This document shows positions 35,691-47,736 of a stretch of DNA of 64,000 bases, piece after piece. This stretch comes from Turnera subulata (lineage: Eukaryota; Streptophyta; Magnoliopsida; Malpighiales; Passifloraceae). The stretch spans positions 1 to 64,000 of the forward strand of contig JAKUCV010006904.1 in assembly GCA_028386065.3 (NCBI GenBank), written 5' to 3'. The notes under the pieces were generated by a model, which saw nothing but the letters and a program-made list of their open reading frames with translations, was not told the DNA's origin and did not search any database. Numbering within the stretch: position 1 is the stretch's first letter; every line of letters begins with the position of its first letter. A program made the position numbers and the translations under genes.

Positions 35691-37069
35691 ACCCATTATG
35701 TGTCCTTTCAGGCTGCAAAAAATCACCCTCATTGACTACAATGCTAGACCCGCTCGTGGATGGTCTATTGGCCGTATCCCTGTGATCAAATTCACTTTCA
35801 GAATTTCTATCTGGTGTTGAATCCCTCCCTCCCATCTGAGCCCCAGGAGAATCCGGATGGGGAACTAAATCTCTGCTCAGTTCAGCATCAATATCCAGGT
35901 TCTGGAAAAAGTCAATGAACTTATCTGCAGAAGTAGTCCTCATCAATGGCCCACCAGACCTTGTCCAAGAAATTGAGTCTTCTGATTCACTATCACTTCC
36001 ATCGTGCATGTTCCGCTGCATTCGCAGATTTCTAGCAGTGGAGGGTCCTGCAGCAGACCCAACAACTCCTTGGTGAAATTGTGAAGCCAAATCGGCAAGG
36101 TCTTCTTCTAGAGAACCTGTTGAGTTCTCTCGAGCAATGCAAGTCCAAGAAGGGATTCTTTTCGAAGCACTGAATCTCCCCGTAGCAGTGGCAGTGCTGG
36201 CTTGACCATGTGAAGCTACAGCAGCTCTGGCAGCACTTCTTTTGAGTCTGCGCATGTTGTTGAGAATTGCCACACATTCATCAAGGGCAAGCTCAATGCC
36301 ACAGTTAGCTTTTATGGCTGATAGCTTCTCCCAAGTGCACCTCCTTCCTTGGTTGGCTGCCTTTTGAAGCTCCACATGAGTTGGATTTTGAATGATTTTT
36401 GACAACTGCATGGAAAGAGATATTAAAATTTGAAATAGCTGCCACTTGAGAGAAAACACAAAAACATGGAGTTGGAAGTCTTTCAACTGTGAACATTAAT
36501 GATTAGATATGAGGTTATCCATTTATCTTTAAGCGGTAAGACATCTATATGCTTTATAAATTAAGAAACCCAAGTCAATTAGTGCATGAGCAAACCTGGT
36601 GAATCTTGGTTCAAAGTCTTTTTGCACATACCTGAGCAAGTGTAACAGGCATAACAATGGTAACATCGCCCTCCCAGTCCTGAGCAAAAAGCTTAGCAAG
36701 TCCACTTAAGGGGAAACCAAGTTCCAATACTTGATTGCATCTATGTTTTACCTCCATCTCAGCTAGATGAGCAAGCTACAAAGTCAAACACTTTAAAGCG
36801 TTATTCTCACATCATAAAGGAGGAAATAAGAAGCCTATCGACGGATGTAAACATGAAAAGAAATGCAAAAGGAAAAATAAAAAACTTCGCTCAACTTTTA
36901 AGACTGAAGCAATATATTGCATCCCTTGCCTGCAAAATTACCCCCATAAGCCCGCACAAAGTCCTTCAGTCGTAATAATGGAGCTATATGTGGATTGGCT
37001 TGGCTCACAATGAAATGATTAACATTGAATAGTTCCTTCAATTGCATCATTGGTAAATCAACCTCCAGG

Positions 37070-37555
37070 CTACATTAAAGAATTCGTCAACTTAGGGTCA
37101 TTAATTGCCTTGTATCATGTAGAAGGAGATGTGACTCTCGGAAGCAGTTGGCTAGAGAGAAGGAAGCGGGTCCTATCCTTTGTCATGGTGAGTAAATTCT
37201 TGCTCAAAACTCCAGGCATGGGTCACATTAACATTGGGGAATATGTAGAACAATTATACAAAGGAAACAACATTCTTCCTCTAGTGATGGGCGAGACCCA
37301 AAATGTGCCAGAAGCACTGACAGATAACTTGAATGGACCGATTGGCGGCTCTCCATTGCTTCTCCAGGTAACCCTTAAACCATTTATATTTGAAATCATC
37401 TATCATGATGTGATGGGTACTCATAATTCCAATCTATTATGCAGATGTGGTTGTGTGGACATCTCAAGATTATTGAACGGCCGGTATCTTTGAAGTATAC
37501 TTCAGCTGGCTATTCGACAAGGCGTCATTTAAGAGTCTTCGCAACCATGAAGGAA
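37070..37555 (+). pseudogene. Plant mobile domain (MAIL1/MAIN-type) remnant
   Basis: A plus-strand frame at 37,071-37,373 includes NIGEYVEQLYKGNNILPLVM and ends GGSPLLLQ at a GT donor. After a 70-bp intron ending TTATGCAG it continues MWLCGHLKIIERPVSLKYTS and stops. The pairing of a pLLLQ block with an hWLxxHh block across this point is typical of plant mobile domain proteins, which occur as host genes and inside transposons. Only about 140 residues remain, without a start or the C-terminal part. It abuts the SDP1 exon at 37,069 with no spacer, so both may have been carried here together. Confidence 0.5.
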
Positions 37556-39289
37556 TGAGTTTCTTATATGCATTATTTACCACCGTGTGTGGCATTGTGA
37601 TTGGCTGAAGTTCACAGCGAGGGATACTTTTGAAAACGAAGTAAAGCTCACTCGGAGAAGGTTCGTCCAGGTTTTAAACTGCACTATAACCTCCATTAAA
37701 TCCTACGTCAGACTCATAAATCATAACCTAAATTAATTTCCTGCACTTTTCTATTAATTTACCAATTAATTAGCTCTAATTGCAATGGTAGAATTAATCA
37801 AGGCCGGCTTGAGTAAGAAGATATATTAATCTGAAGGGTAGGCTGGTCTTGGATTTAGAGAACTTTCCAATGAAATATTAGTTTTAAGTGTTTGGCAGAA
37901 CTTTCCAATGAAATATTAGTTTTAGTGTTTGGCAGTAGAAGAAAATTATGACTAGGAGTAGGATGTGATGAAAGGAACTCGGGTGGCTAAATAAAGATAA
38001 ACCAACCAGTAAAATCTTTGACACAAGCTAATGAAACTATATTATTGACCAATTAATGTTAATAAAAAATAGAATAAGCCGACCAATCAATAAAGCCTTT
38101 TTTTAGGGGGTTATCTTATCTAAACAGAACAAAGCCCTTTTTTTGGCTGATATCAAATGGCCAGCTACTGCATACGAGGTTATGGCGGCATTATGTTGCT
38201 GTTTTCAGATATTATTTTACCGGGGATAGCATGTTGTACATAATGTATTGAAGGGTTTTGCTTCGATAAAACAACCCCCAAGCAATCAGAAATGGTCAGA
38301 TCTCCTGAAAAGCTTAGCTAAGGATATATGGCAAAGGATTTACTTAATCATCTAGATTTTGGAGAACTCATTAAACTGTCCTGGATGAGTCCTCCTCCAC
38401 TGATATAATCATATAACATTTGGAATGAAGGAAGCAAATTCAAGAACATCAGGTCTACTCTCAAATTGGGCCGTATCTTCCTCTAACAATCCAATCCAGG
38501 CTTCTATTCCCTCACCATCAGGGGTGTCCACTAAAACATCAAAATCCTTTTGGTACGTTCATTGGGCTGGTGTAATACATTAACATCAAAATCCTTTTGG
38601 TACGGTCATTGGCCTGGTGTAATACATTTTTGCAGGTTCTTGTAGAGATCCCACACATTTTTGTACGGGCATTGACAGCGTGAACCACGGTAGGATTTGA
38701 ATGAACCAGTGCAAAATCTTTTTCGTATCTTTTCTTGATGTTTGGCTACAGGACAACGACTACAGAAACTCTACGCAATTAATGACAAGTGGAAAGTAGA
38801 TAAGGCATCCACCAAAAGAAGAGGCATATTAGGCAAGGTACTATCGATTTTATAACAAAATGCCTACAATTAGAAAAATGAAGCACACACCATATCAAAG
38901 GTTAGGCAATGCGGATTTAACCAGGTCAATCATATATAAATAGCATTGCAAACTCAGAGATGCATGCATATATATTCGCAAAAATACATTCCCGTAATGC
39001 TTAGTTATACCAAGATGTCTGCAACAAACAATTCCGACAAAAACACTTAGAAAAATCCATCTAATCTTCATATAAACAGACATGCTTTATACTTGGCAGC
39101 TAAGAATTTACATGTCCATCAAATAGATCATCTTGCACACGTGAGATAAACACAGCCTTCTCCCCAAAAACGAGCGCCTGCAAGAAAATTCCCATTTCAT
39201 AATGTAAGGGCGCTATATATGTGTGAAACATCTTCAAAGAGAGTGGCATCAACTATTCATTAATAATAGGAGAACGATAGCTTACCCAA
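37556..39289. other. Intergenic, AT-rich
   Basis: No gene was found on either strand. A direct duplication of about 57 bp lies at 38,537-38,637 (core CATCAAAATCCTTTTGGTAC). A phrase at 38,457-38,505 (CTCTAACAATCCAATCC) recurs at 41,459-41,477, suggesting a shared repeat. The last few hundred bases probably hold the 3' untranslated end of the next gene. Confidence 0.5.
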
Positions 39290-41257
39290 TCAAATCCGGG
39301 TATCCCAGAGTTGGAGACCCTTAAACCCATCACGACCATCTAGAAAATCCAATCCACATTCTGGACAGTCAAAAGGGTAGTCTACAACATAAAAGATTAG
39401 GTGGTTCATTAGCCACCCAGAAAAGTCGAGATCAAATTAACCGCAGAGCTAAGAAAATACTTATGATCATTGTCGTTTACAAAGGACTAGCTAGGTGCAA
39501 ACAAGAAAGGAACCTCTACTTCAAAGGAGAATCATATTTGAGGAAGTAATTTACAATTAATGTGACAACACCATCCTAAGGAAACAAATAATGTCCAGCC
39601 CCAAAATCTCAAAAACAACCAGATTATTTATTTGCTAGTATAACTAGGGCCCACAAAAGCACAAACTTTTACAGAAGGAAGTAAAACAGTCTAGCATGGC
39701 AGTTTTCTCAATGGGGGACATGAAATTGCCAGGGCCAAATGGGTTCCAAGACATCTTCTGAAGATACAATAGTATAAAGAGTGATGTTTGAATCGGGATA
39801 TCTCCTCGAGGAGTTATATCAGACATATATAACCCTTATTCCACAAGGAATTACAAAAAAAAAGGTTTATCTGTAGAGAGACAGGAAAATGGAAGATGAA
39901 TTTGATTGAAGGTCTGTTTTCAGGTGAAGAATTATAGGCCGTCAAAAGAATTTCGAGTTTTGAGTGAAATATCCAATGAACTTGTGCGGCATTACCAGAA
40001 GGATGGTAAATATTCTGTGAAATCTGCATACAGGGTGAAAAGCAAAGCAACTGCACAATCAAAGCAGATCTTCAACCTCAGTCAAACAATCTTTTGAGTG
40101 GAACACGATATGGAACCTGGACATCCAACCAAGAATACAACACTTTGCTTGGATTGTAACGAACAATGCAATCCCAGTCCAAAACAACCTAGGCAAAAGA
40201 GACATGAATTTCCCAACAAAGTGCTGCATATGTGATGCGGCGTACTAAGCATGCATAATTTGTGTCATCATGCCAATTAAGGCTACACAGTTTGGATGGG
40301 ATCTAAGTTTCAGGCCAGATGAGGTAGTTATGCAGGGGTCATGAATTAGTGGACAGGGTTGGGTTATAAAAAATCAAAACAAGACAAATTAATGCTGTAT
40401 TAGAAGAATGGGTGCCATTAATTACTATGTTGCAAATATGGAAAGCAATGGATAAATTCCTATTTCAGCAACAGAAGATAGATCCTAATTACAAGACCCC
40501 AGACACTAAAAGAAGCATGAGATGTCCCTAAAACTTATAGCAAAAGCTTTGATATCGTATATATACAGAAGTTGCACTGACCAACAATAATGCAGAAGAT
40601 TACGTACCAATCCAGCCGTTGGTGGGATCAACTTGGAAACGAGGATCCTTAAGCAGTGGAGATTCATGAGTTAAAACTCTGCTGGCATGGGCCTTTTTGA
40701 AGTTCCAATGGGCCTTTTCGGAGTTGGGCCGAGGGCCGGTTCTGTGGATTTGGGCATACACGGTTTTGAGTGGTGCACATGAAGGCTCGACACATACAGC
40801 CTTGAACTGGAGGTGGGTGATAACACCAAGATCGGTTAGTTCGTCAAAAGCGTTAATCATCTCAGTAAGTTGGAGCTGAACCCCCTCCTTGTTCTTGTAA
40901 TACTCAATTGCCAAATGGGCAGGCTTTCCAGCAAGGCCGGCTAAATAAGTAGGGAAGTACTCTCGGTCTTCCCTGCAAGAAGAGAACGATCATTATGTAA
41001 TGATCAGATATGTACGTACGTAGATGGTACGCAGAAGCAGGAGCGTAAAAAAAAAAAAAGAAGGGAATGTTACATACTTTGCCCAGAAGGCATCTTCTTC
41101 TTCTTGTGTTAGCGGACTTCAATTGGAAACAGACATGAAAAGATCAGAATCAAAATTGCTAATTATAGAAAGCACATAATTTGTGTTTCAGGGTCATCAA
41201 AGCATACGGGGATAGGTTGGTAGTAGGGATAGTAGGGGTAGGGTTTGATTCTACCAT
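39290..41257 (-). CDS. Four-exon gene, DUF3615/cystatin-like, function unknown
   Basis: I reconstruct four minus-strand exons: 41,208-41,257, 41,078-41,116, 40,608-40,972 and 39,290-39,381. All introns are GT-AG and all junctions keep frame, giving 181 codons and a TGA stop. The N-terminus is Pro/Thr-rich, then an acidic LTQEEEDAFWAK. The main exon holds AIEYYKNKEGVQLQLTEMIN followed by a beta-type stretch ending KTVYAQIH. This order, a helix with an (A/E)xYN-like motif before strands, recalls plant cystatin-like and DUF3615 proteins. The C-terminus has a CPECG pair that may bind metal. I am fairly sure of the gene model and unsure of the family. The last intron (39,382-40,607) hosts a LINE fragment. 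Confidence 0.6.
39920..40246 (+). pseudogene. LINE zf-RVT fragment in intron
   Basis: Frames read HYQKDGKYSVKSAYRVKSK and, after a frame change, WNTIWNLDIQPRIQHFAWIV and CCICDAA. This is the zinc-finger connection region after reverse transcriptase in plant L1 LINEs. It is antisense to the host gene, interrupted by stops, and short, so it is a dead fragment. Confidence 0.65.
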
Positions 41258-41392
41258 CTCGGGTGCCCCTCCTTCCTTGTTGCCCGATCTTGTATATACT
41301 CGATCCATCTAGTTTTCTATCGCTTTTTCTGTTTTTTCTCTCGATTCTTTCGTTTCCCTACCAAAGAAAGAAAAGAGAGGAAGAAGATGATC

Positions 41393-41400
41393 TTTATATA
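41393..41400 (-). promoter_or_regulatory. TATA box of the four-exon gene
   Basis: TATATAAAGATC on the minus strand lies about 140 bp before the ATG at 41,257. This gives a leader of about 110 bases, which is normal for a plant gene. Confidence 0.5.
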
Positions 41401-41439
41401 TGTGCGTCTGTCTGTCTGCGCTTCTGCTAGGGTTACTCT

Positions 41440-41640
41440 CAAACTAGGCCAGGTATTCCTCTAACAATCCAATCCGGGCCCAATGAAAGAAGTTTGGGTC
41501 AGGGGCCCAAAATTTTGGGGCGGGGGGATGATGCAAAATGTAACGTCGGTGTGGTTCGAACTTGAGTTGCAGACCAGAATTCCAGAGTCATAAGCATTAT
41601 ACCGCCAGGCTACTAGTTTTCTTTTGCCGCCGCAGTAAAA
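41440..41640 (-). mobile_element. Possible tRNA-derived SINE
   Basis: On the minus strand TAGCCTGGCGG (box A-like) is followed about 40 bp later by AGTTCGAACCA (box B-like). This is the spacing and sense of an internal RNA polymerase III promoter. The downstream tail phrase recurs at 38,457-38,505. No poly(A) tail or target duplication was established. Confidence 0.4.
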
Positions 41641-43800
41641 AAGTGATCCACAACAGAATTTTATTTTCTTTGGTGGACTAATTACAAGAAGAAAATTTAT
41701 ATCCTAAGTTTTCTGCTCTGTATTTAAGGAAATAAGTTTATAAAGTAAAATTCCCCGGAGAATTTATGGGGGCCATGTATCACACCATGGACTTCTAAGG
41801 CACAGAAAGCCGATGATCTGAGAATGTGTACAAGGTGGTTGGGCTTATCATTAGCACCTTAATCACTAGGCTTGGGCACATTCACGGTTTCGGTCAAAGT
41901 CTTCACCATGCATCCCCTATGTTACCCGCCGCGGACCTCTGAGTCCGGCATGTTGCAATGGGCCTTACGGGACTTAACGCCATGGCCAACACCACTCCTA
42001 GCGAGAGGGCTGCTTGCACTTGTATTCAAGGCATCCTCCGAGGCTTAAATGGGGCTGACTACGGTTTAGTTAATGGCCTGCCCCCCAAATGTGGGGTGCC
42101 TCTCCCTTATACTTAACCCCCACCACCAACTGCAGCAGGTTACTCATTAGTGTTACTCAAATATCATATCTAAAGTTTCAGTGTTATAATGTAATATTAC
42201 GCACTAAAATCCTTTATAACCTTTTTGTTGTTCTGTTTTGCAGTATTAACTGAGTGGGTGCTGGAGCCTGGAAGTGGTTTCCAATCAAGACTCGTGAAAT
42301 GCATGCAGGAAAAATAAAATGGTTGTGTGTTGGTCTCCGTAGTTGAGGGAACTTTGTTTGTATTTTATTATTTTTTTTTAATTTGATTACATACTATGCA
42401 CTATAATGTCATCTATTTATTATGAACTCTCCATGTACCTCTATATCTTCCGTTTGATATCCATTAAGTAATCATAGTTCTTTTTGAGAAATTTAAAGAT
42501 TTTCTAGTTTGTGCTCCTAGATCATCAATGCGGGCTACGGCAAATGGAAAATGGAAAATGAAGCTGAAGGAAGCTAGCTATATAATTCTAACAACAAAAT
42601 TGACGATTTGGGTATTGCAAAGTTGATGTGTCCTAAACTACAAAACTAATATTATACAAAGAAAAACACACCTTAATCATATCTATATTCCCATGATTTG
42701 GATAAATAAACTAATCAATAAGGAAATCAAAATGGTATCATTAATTTGCAGGCATACTCACATAAGTTCCTCACTTCGGCTCCATCAATTAAAGTAAAGG
42801 GTCTGATATAAATGGGCCTAACCGGGGAATAGGCCCAATCCGTAAACAAACCCAATGACTAGGCACAAAGGTGTGTGAGGCCCAGGGTCAGGTTCTCCGA
42901 GCAACCCAAGGTCCAGGACCCCAGGAAAACTAGGACCCCCGGGTCAAGGACCCACAAACCAAGGATCAGGACCTTCAGGCAATTCAGGACCTGTGGACGA
43001 GGCCCAAAACCGGGAGGCCCAGGAGACCTTATCAACCGGCTTATCCAAAGGAAATCGGATGACGACCAATGAGGACGAGACACGTGGCCGGACAGGCCCC
43101 AATAAAAGCCCTCAAAACCAGATATTTTGGGGCTTCTTTCCCACTCTTTTTCTCTCTCCGTCTCTCTTGATTTCTTCTCTTTGTACACAACTAATACAAT
43201 ATCAATTCTTTTGTACTCAATCTATGAAAATCAATAAAGATCATGGTTCCCAATATTTGATTTCATATTAGGGTCCTTTGGAAGTACCCATGCAGTTTAA
43301 ATTAAGAAAGGACTAATGATGCGTTTTCAAGGAGAAATCATACGTTCTCTACACTCTTTCTGATCTTCTATTTATATTATCCATAATTTTCAACATCAAC
43401 AATCAATGGGTTCATCCTTCCCTTATTGATCTGTCACCAACTTAGCGTTTCATTTTTAAAAAAGAAGGAAACTCTGTAATCCAAGAATGGCGTTGGGTTA
43501 CAAAAGGGCCCAACACCTGGAAGTTAATGGGCTAGCAGGACGCTCGGGAATATATGATGACGAGAATAAGGTTAGGCCAACAAAGGGCCCAATAATGGAA
43601 GAAGTCGATGGGCTAGTGTTATAATTGAATACCCCCTCCATCGTAGTAGAATCGGTTCCTCCCAATTTGCAAAAATCCCGTTTAGACCAACAGACGACAA
43701 TTTTACACCAAAATTGTATTAATTTGTTGACTTTTATCTATATCTATATTATCTATAAAAGCATGACCTCCCCAAATTAAAAGGCTAAAATACCCTTATT
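41641..43800. other. Intergenic, with an LTR-like block
   Basis: No gene was recognised. 41,900-42,120 is a GC-richer block of unknown kind. 42,800-43,265 is GC-rich and then pyrimidine-rich. It has a TATA-like CCAATAAAAGCCC at 43,096 and a poly(A)-like AATCAATAAAG at 43,229, which looks like a retroelement LTR or small promoter, but I cannot place its ends. Confidence 0.4.
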
Positions 43801-43819
43801 TAATATTATACTCAACGGT

Positions 43820-44760
43820 ATCGAAGACACCTTTGTCAGCCCTCGGTCTGCCAACGCTGTGGTCTATATGCCGAGACTGAGTTGCATGCTCTACGGGATT
43901 GTCCGGAGACTCAAGGGTTTGGCGGGCTATTTTACATCCCACAGCTTTCACACAGTTTTTTGGATTGGAATTGCGGGAGTGGTTGCTGGCGGGAGTGCAA
44001 GGGAATTTCCAATTTCTCGGTGCTTCCCCTAGCTCTATTATTTTCGATTTGGCGGCGTGGTTGTTGTGGAAGTGGCGGAATGAGTTTATCTTTATTCCGA
44101 ATGCTAAGAATGCTCAGGCCATGGTGGTGTATGTTACTCGTTATGTCAGGCTTTTTCTCATTCATTCTTCGGCCCATGTGTCTTTGCATTCTCGTGTGCC
44201 GCCCCTCTTGCCGGATTTGGTGTGGCAATGTCCGGACCCAGGTGTCCTTAAGGTAAATGTTGATGCGGCGGTGAGTTCTTGTGGCTCGTTATGTGGTGTT
44301 GGTGGGGTGGCAAGGGATGAACAGGGAGCTTGGATACGGGGTTTTGTCCACCAGGTTCCTCCTTGCACTGTTACACAAGCTGAGATGTGGGCGGTTCATG
44401 ATGGCCTTGTGTTAGCTACTGGCTTGGGTGTCTCTATTGTGATTATTGAGTCAGATAATTATGACCTTGTTAGGGTGCTGCGGAACGAGTCACGGAGCCG
44501 TTTGGTGTCTTTGCCACTAATGACCAGTATTCGTACTCTAGAGGCTGCTTTTCATTCTTGCACTTATCAGTTTTGTTTTCGGGAAGCCAATTTGGTTGCA
44601 GACCATCTTGCCAAGTCTGCTTTAGCTAGTTTTTGTGATTTTCATGTTATTGATGATCCGCCTCACCTTTGTGGGCGCTTGTTGCAGGAAGATGCTATGC
44701 ATCTGCCTAGACAATTTGTTGGTTAACTGAATACTATGCTCTCTGTTTTATTAAATAATA
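43820..44760 (+). pseudogene. 3' fragment of an L1-type LINE (zf-RVT + RNase H)
   Basis: The start reads VCQRCGLYAETELHALRDCP, the zinc-finger part after reverse transcriptase. A frameshift near 43,915 moves to the frame 43,899-44,726. There the RNase H domain is complete: VNVDAAV, the GGVARDEQGAWIRGF strand, QAEMWAVHDGL, ESDNYDLV and DHLAKSAL supply the four acidic positions. An A-rich end follows (44,748-44,765). It is a 5'-truncated copy and cannot move by itself. Confidence 0.8.
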
Positions 44761-44764
44761 AAAT

Positions 44765-45900
44765 TACCTTATAGATTATATGAAGAATAATTAGCGAATA
44801 ACAACAATCGAAAAACAATTACTATAGAAACATATCTATGAAAAAGAACTTGAATACCTAGCAAAAATTAAAATGTCTGCTATAACAACTCTCTTATAAT
44901 ATAAAGTCAGCAAATTGATAGAATTATCTTCTTTATTAAATATATAATTTAATATTATAAATTATATAATCTAGAATATCATGAACATCAACAAATATCA
45001 TTAACCAAAATTCAATTTAAAAATTGCTATCCAAAAATTATTATGAACAATTCTTATCCCTCTAGATTATGCGAAGAATAATTAGTGAATAACAACAATT
45101 GAAAAACAATTACTGCAAAAACATAACTACAAAAAAGAAATTGGATACTTAGCAAAAAATTACAAGTTTGTTATAACAACTTTTTTATAGTATAAAAGTC
45201 AACAAATTAATAAAATTATATTCTTTAATAAATGTATAATTTAATGTTATAAATTATATAATTTAGAATATTATGAACATTAACAAATATCGTTAACAAT
45301 AATTCATTTTAAGGGTTGTTATACAAAAATTATTATGAACAATTCCTATTCCTCTAGATTATATGAAGAATAATTAGCACATGATAGCAGTTGAAAAATA
45401 ATTACTGCAAAAAAATATAACTACGAAAAAGAAATTGGATACTTAGCAAAAATTACAAGTTTGCTATAACAACTTTCTTATAGTATAAAAGTCTACAAAT
45501 TAAAAGAATTACCTTCTTTATTAAATACATAATTTAATATTATGAATTATATAATTTAGAATATCATGGTTCATTAATAAATGTCATTATATGACAATGA
45601 TTAATATAAACCTAAATTACTATAATTACCCTTTTATTAAATATATAATTTAATAATATGTATTATATAATTTAGAATATCATGAACATCAACACATATT
45701 GTTAAAGAAAATTCAATTTAAGGATTACTATACAAAAAGTTATTCTTAAGAGTTCCTATCCCTTTAGAATATACGAAGAGTAACTAGCGAATAATAGTAA
45801 TCAAAAAACAATTACTGCAAAAACATAATTAGAAAAAAAGAACTTGAACACTTAACAAAAATTACAAACAAGAACAACAACTATGAAGAAGATTAATTGT
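44765..45900. repeat. 291-bp AT-rich tandem array
   Basis: Units start with TAGATTATATGAAGAATAAT at 44,772, 45,063 and 45,355 (periods 291 and 292). A fourth, more diverged start is at 45,765 after an extra partial unit of about 120 bp. Each unit includes the phrase GAAAAACAATTACTGCAAAA. There are no coding frames. Confidence 0.85.
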
Positions 45901-46418
45901 GAAAACTGATGAGGAATGTGCTCGAAGTTGTCAAAATTATCTAATAAATTCAAATCAATATATAAATGATGAAAGCATCTAATAAATTGAATAAAACAAT
46001 TATCTTCATATTGACTTTAAAAAATCTTTAAAATATATTATGATATCTTATGGCTTTTGCCTTATCTTGATTAAATATAGCTTTTTTTCTTGTCTTGACT
46101 AAATATTTTGGTGTCTCCTAAACCATTAGCATCTAAATACATTTTTACATCTAGTACCCATGACAGATAATTTCTTCTGGAAATATCTAGGGCCTCAAAT
46201 TTAAGTTTTATAAGATTTTTCATGGTAATAATAATAGCAACAAGAAGTATTAGAATAACAACGACAAGAAGTGCTTGAGAATTAAATACTTTAGTAGACT
46301 AAAGCTTCGTAGTATGTTTAAGTACCCCAAATATAAATTTTGTATTAGCAGTATTGAATCGTAATAAGGAATATTATATATACTCACCTCAGTGCGGTAG
46401 AGTCTCGTGCTGATAACG
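45901..46418 (-). mobile_element. Remnant of copia internal region
   Basis: No coding domain remains. At 46,402-46,418 the minus strand reads CACGTTATCAGCACGAG, the primer-site phrase usual in plant copia elements, directly after the LTR that starts at 46,419. The rest is AT-rich and decayed. Confidence 0.5.
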
Positions 46419-46701
46419 TGTTATAAATTAAACGTTGAAAGGTATCTCCTTAACAACTTAACAAGGGATTGCGTAATGACGATAGATAGTGTATATACTA
46501 TATAGAATAATAAGAGAGAATGATCGGAGAGAATGATAAGAGAGAATGGTTGGAAAGAGGAATTCTTTATTTCATTTGTCATTTTAGGATGATCTTTTCT
46601 ACAATTGTCATGTGCTTTTTATAGCACACGATTATCCATCCGTTCATGAGTGAAATAAGTACCTTGATAATAACATATACGGTTTATATGTTATTGTACA
46701 A

Positions 46702-46930
46702 TAGGGGTGTAAACGAGCCGAGTCGAGCCGAGTAGTGCCTTGCTCGACTCGAGCTCGTTAAGGAATCCCAAGCTCGAGCTCGAGCTCGAGCTCGTTAGAT
46801 TTTTTCATTACTCGAGCTCGGCTCGTTAAGGCTCGTTAAGTAGTGGTTTGCTTAGCTAACTAGATCTCAGCTCGTTAACGCTCGCTCGTTTAAGCTCGTT
46901 TAAGCTCGATTAATGTCAAAGTCCAAGTAT
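46702..46930. repeat. Left subterminal GAGCTCG-type repeats of hAT
   Basis: Many overlapping copies of GAGCTCG, CTCGTTAAG and GAGCCGAG lie within 230 bp of the end. A matching set is at 51,118-51,295. Subterminal motifs of this kind bind the transposase in Ac and related elements. Confidence 0.75.
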
Positions 46931-47219
46931 AACTAAATTGTTTCTACTCAACCAATAAATAGTTACAGAACCAAATGCATCTTACAACAATGATATGCAT
47001 GAGTTAAACAAAATAAATTGTGATGACAGTACGAAACAATCAAGAATTAATAACACACGAAGTTCCAACTCAGACAAGATAACAAGTGAAGATAGAAGCA
47101 TTTGACAGAAGAATGTTATACTACCAAAGGATATCCCAGCAGTAATTAAACCCTTTGAGAGATCATTATTAAAATGTTGATGTTCCTACTCTTAATAGAC
47201 TTAAGAACCAGTACAAAAC

Positions 47220-47305
47220 TCTGAATGAACCTCCAACAAGCTCCATGAATGAACCTCCAACAAGCTCCATGCAAAACACTCCATGAATGAACCTCCAACA
47301 AGTCA
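47220..47305. repeat. Three short direct repeats in hAT 3' region
   Basis: TGAATGAACCTCCAACAAG occurs three times in about 85 bp, between the transposase stop and the left end of the element. Confidence 0.8.
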
Positions 47306-47736
47306 ACCATGCCAACAGTACCATGTCAATTACACATAAAACCTGCAGTAAAAAAGTAGTATTACTCTCAGGTTTGAACACACCGATTTCTGGTTTCTTT
47401 CGCATAGGGAGTTAAAAAGAAAGGCACACTATTAAGAACATGTGGGAATTTTAAACAAATCTGTCAAAGACGTGCGAATCAAATTCAATGACTAAGATGC
47501 AAGATCAAGCCTAGTTGCAGAGCCAAAACCAGTGAACAGCTGAAGTTACCTCTTTTACTATCATATATAAACAACATACAGATTTTTTTCTACCTTGCAA
47601 CAGGGAGCAGCAAGCCATTGCAACAGTGCACTACTAATCGACCAACGGAAGAATAACTTCCTGTAGCTTCATCTCCTGTTTCAAAATAAAAAGATTACAA
47701 TTTATTACTTTAACTAATATTTTTTATAAATTCATA

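Larger units (their letters stand above)
30904..37069 (-). pseudogene. SDP1: 3' exons of triacylglycerol lipase SDP1, broken
   Basis: Minus-strand exons match the C-terminal part of SUGAR-DEPENDENT1, the patatin-like lipase that starts storage-oil breakdown at the oil body. Exon 36,925-37,069 reads [20 protein letters not shown] onward. Exon 36,632-36,775 includes [20 protein letters not shown]. The last exon starts at 36,405 ([20 protein letters not shown]). The last exon stops at 35,701 because a Mutator-like element sits in it. The frame resumes beyond that element at 31,109 (NVVKIEDLALSSRN) and ends at 30,904. The first of these exons ends AAG/GGATGC, so its donor GT has become GG. No N-terminal exons with the lipase GXSXG box were found upstream. 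The copy cannot make a lipase; a functional paralogue elsewhere is likely. Confidence 0.85.

Noticed and set aside
43744..43800. Calling the block start a Helitron
   Set aside because: The start resembles plant Helitron 5' ends, but I found no CTRR end with a preceding hairpin, so I list it only as an open finding.
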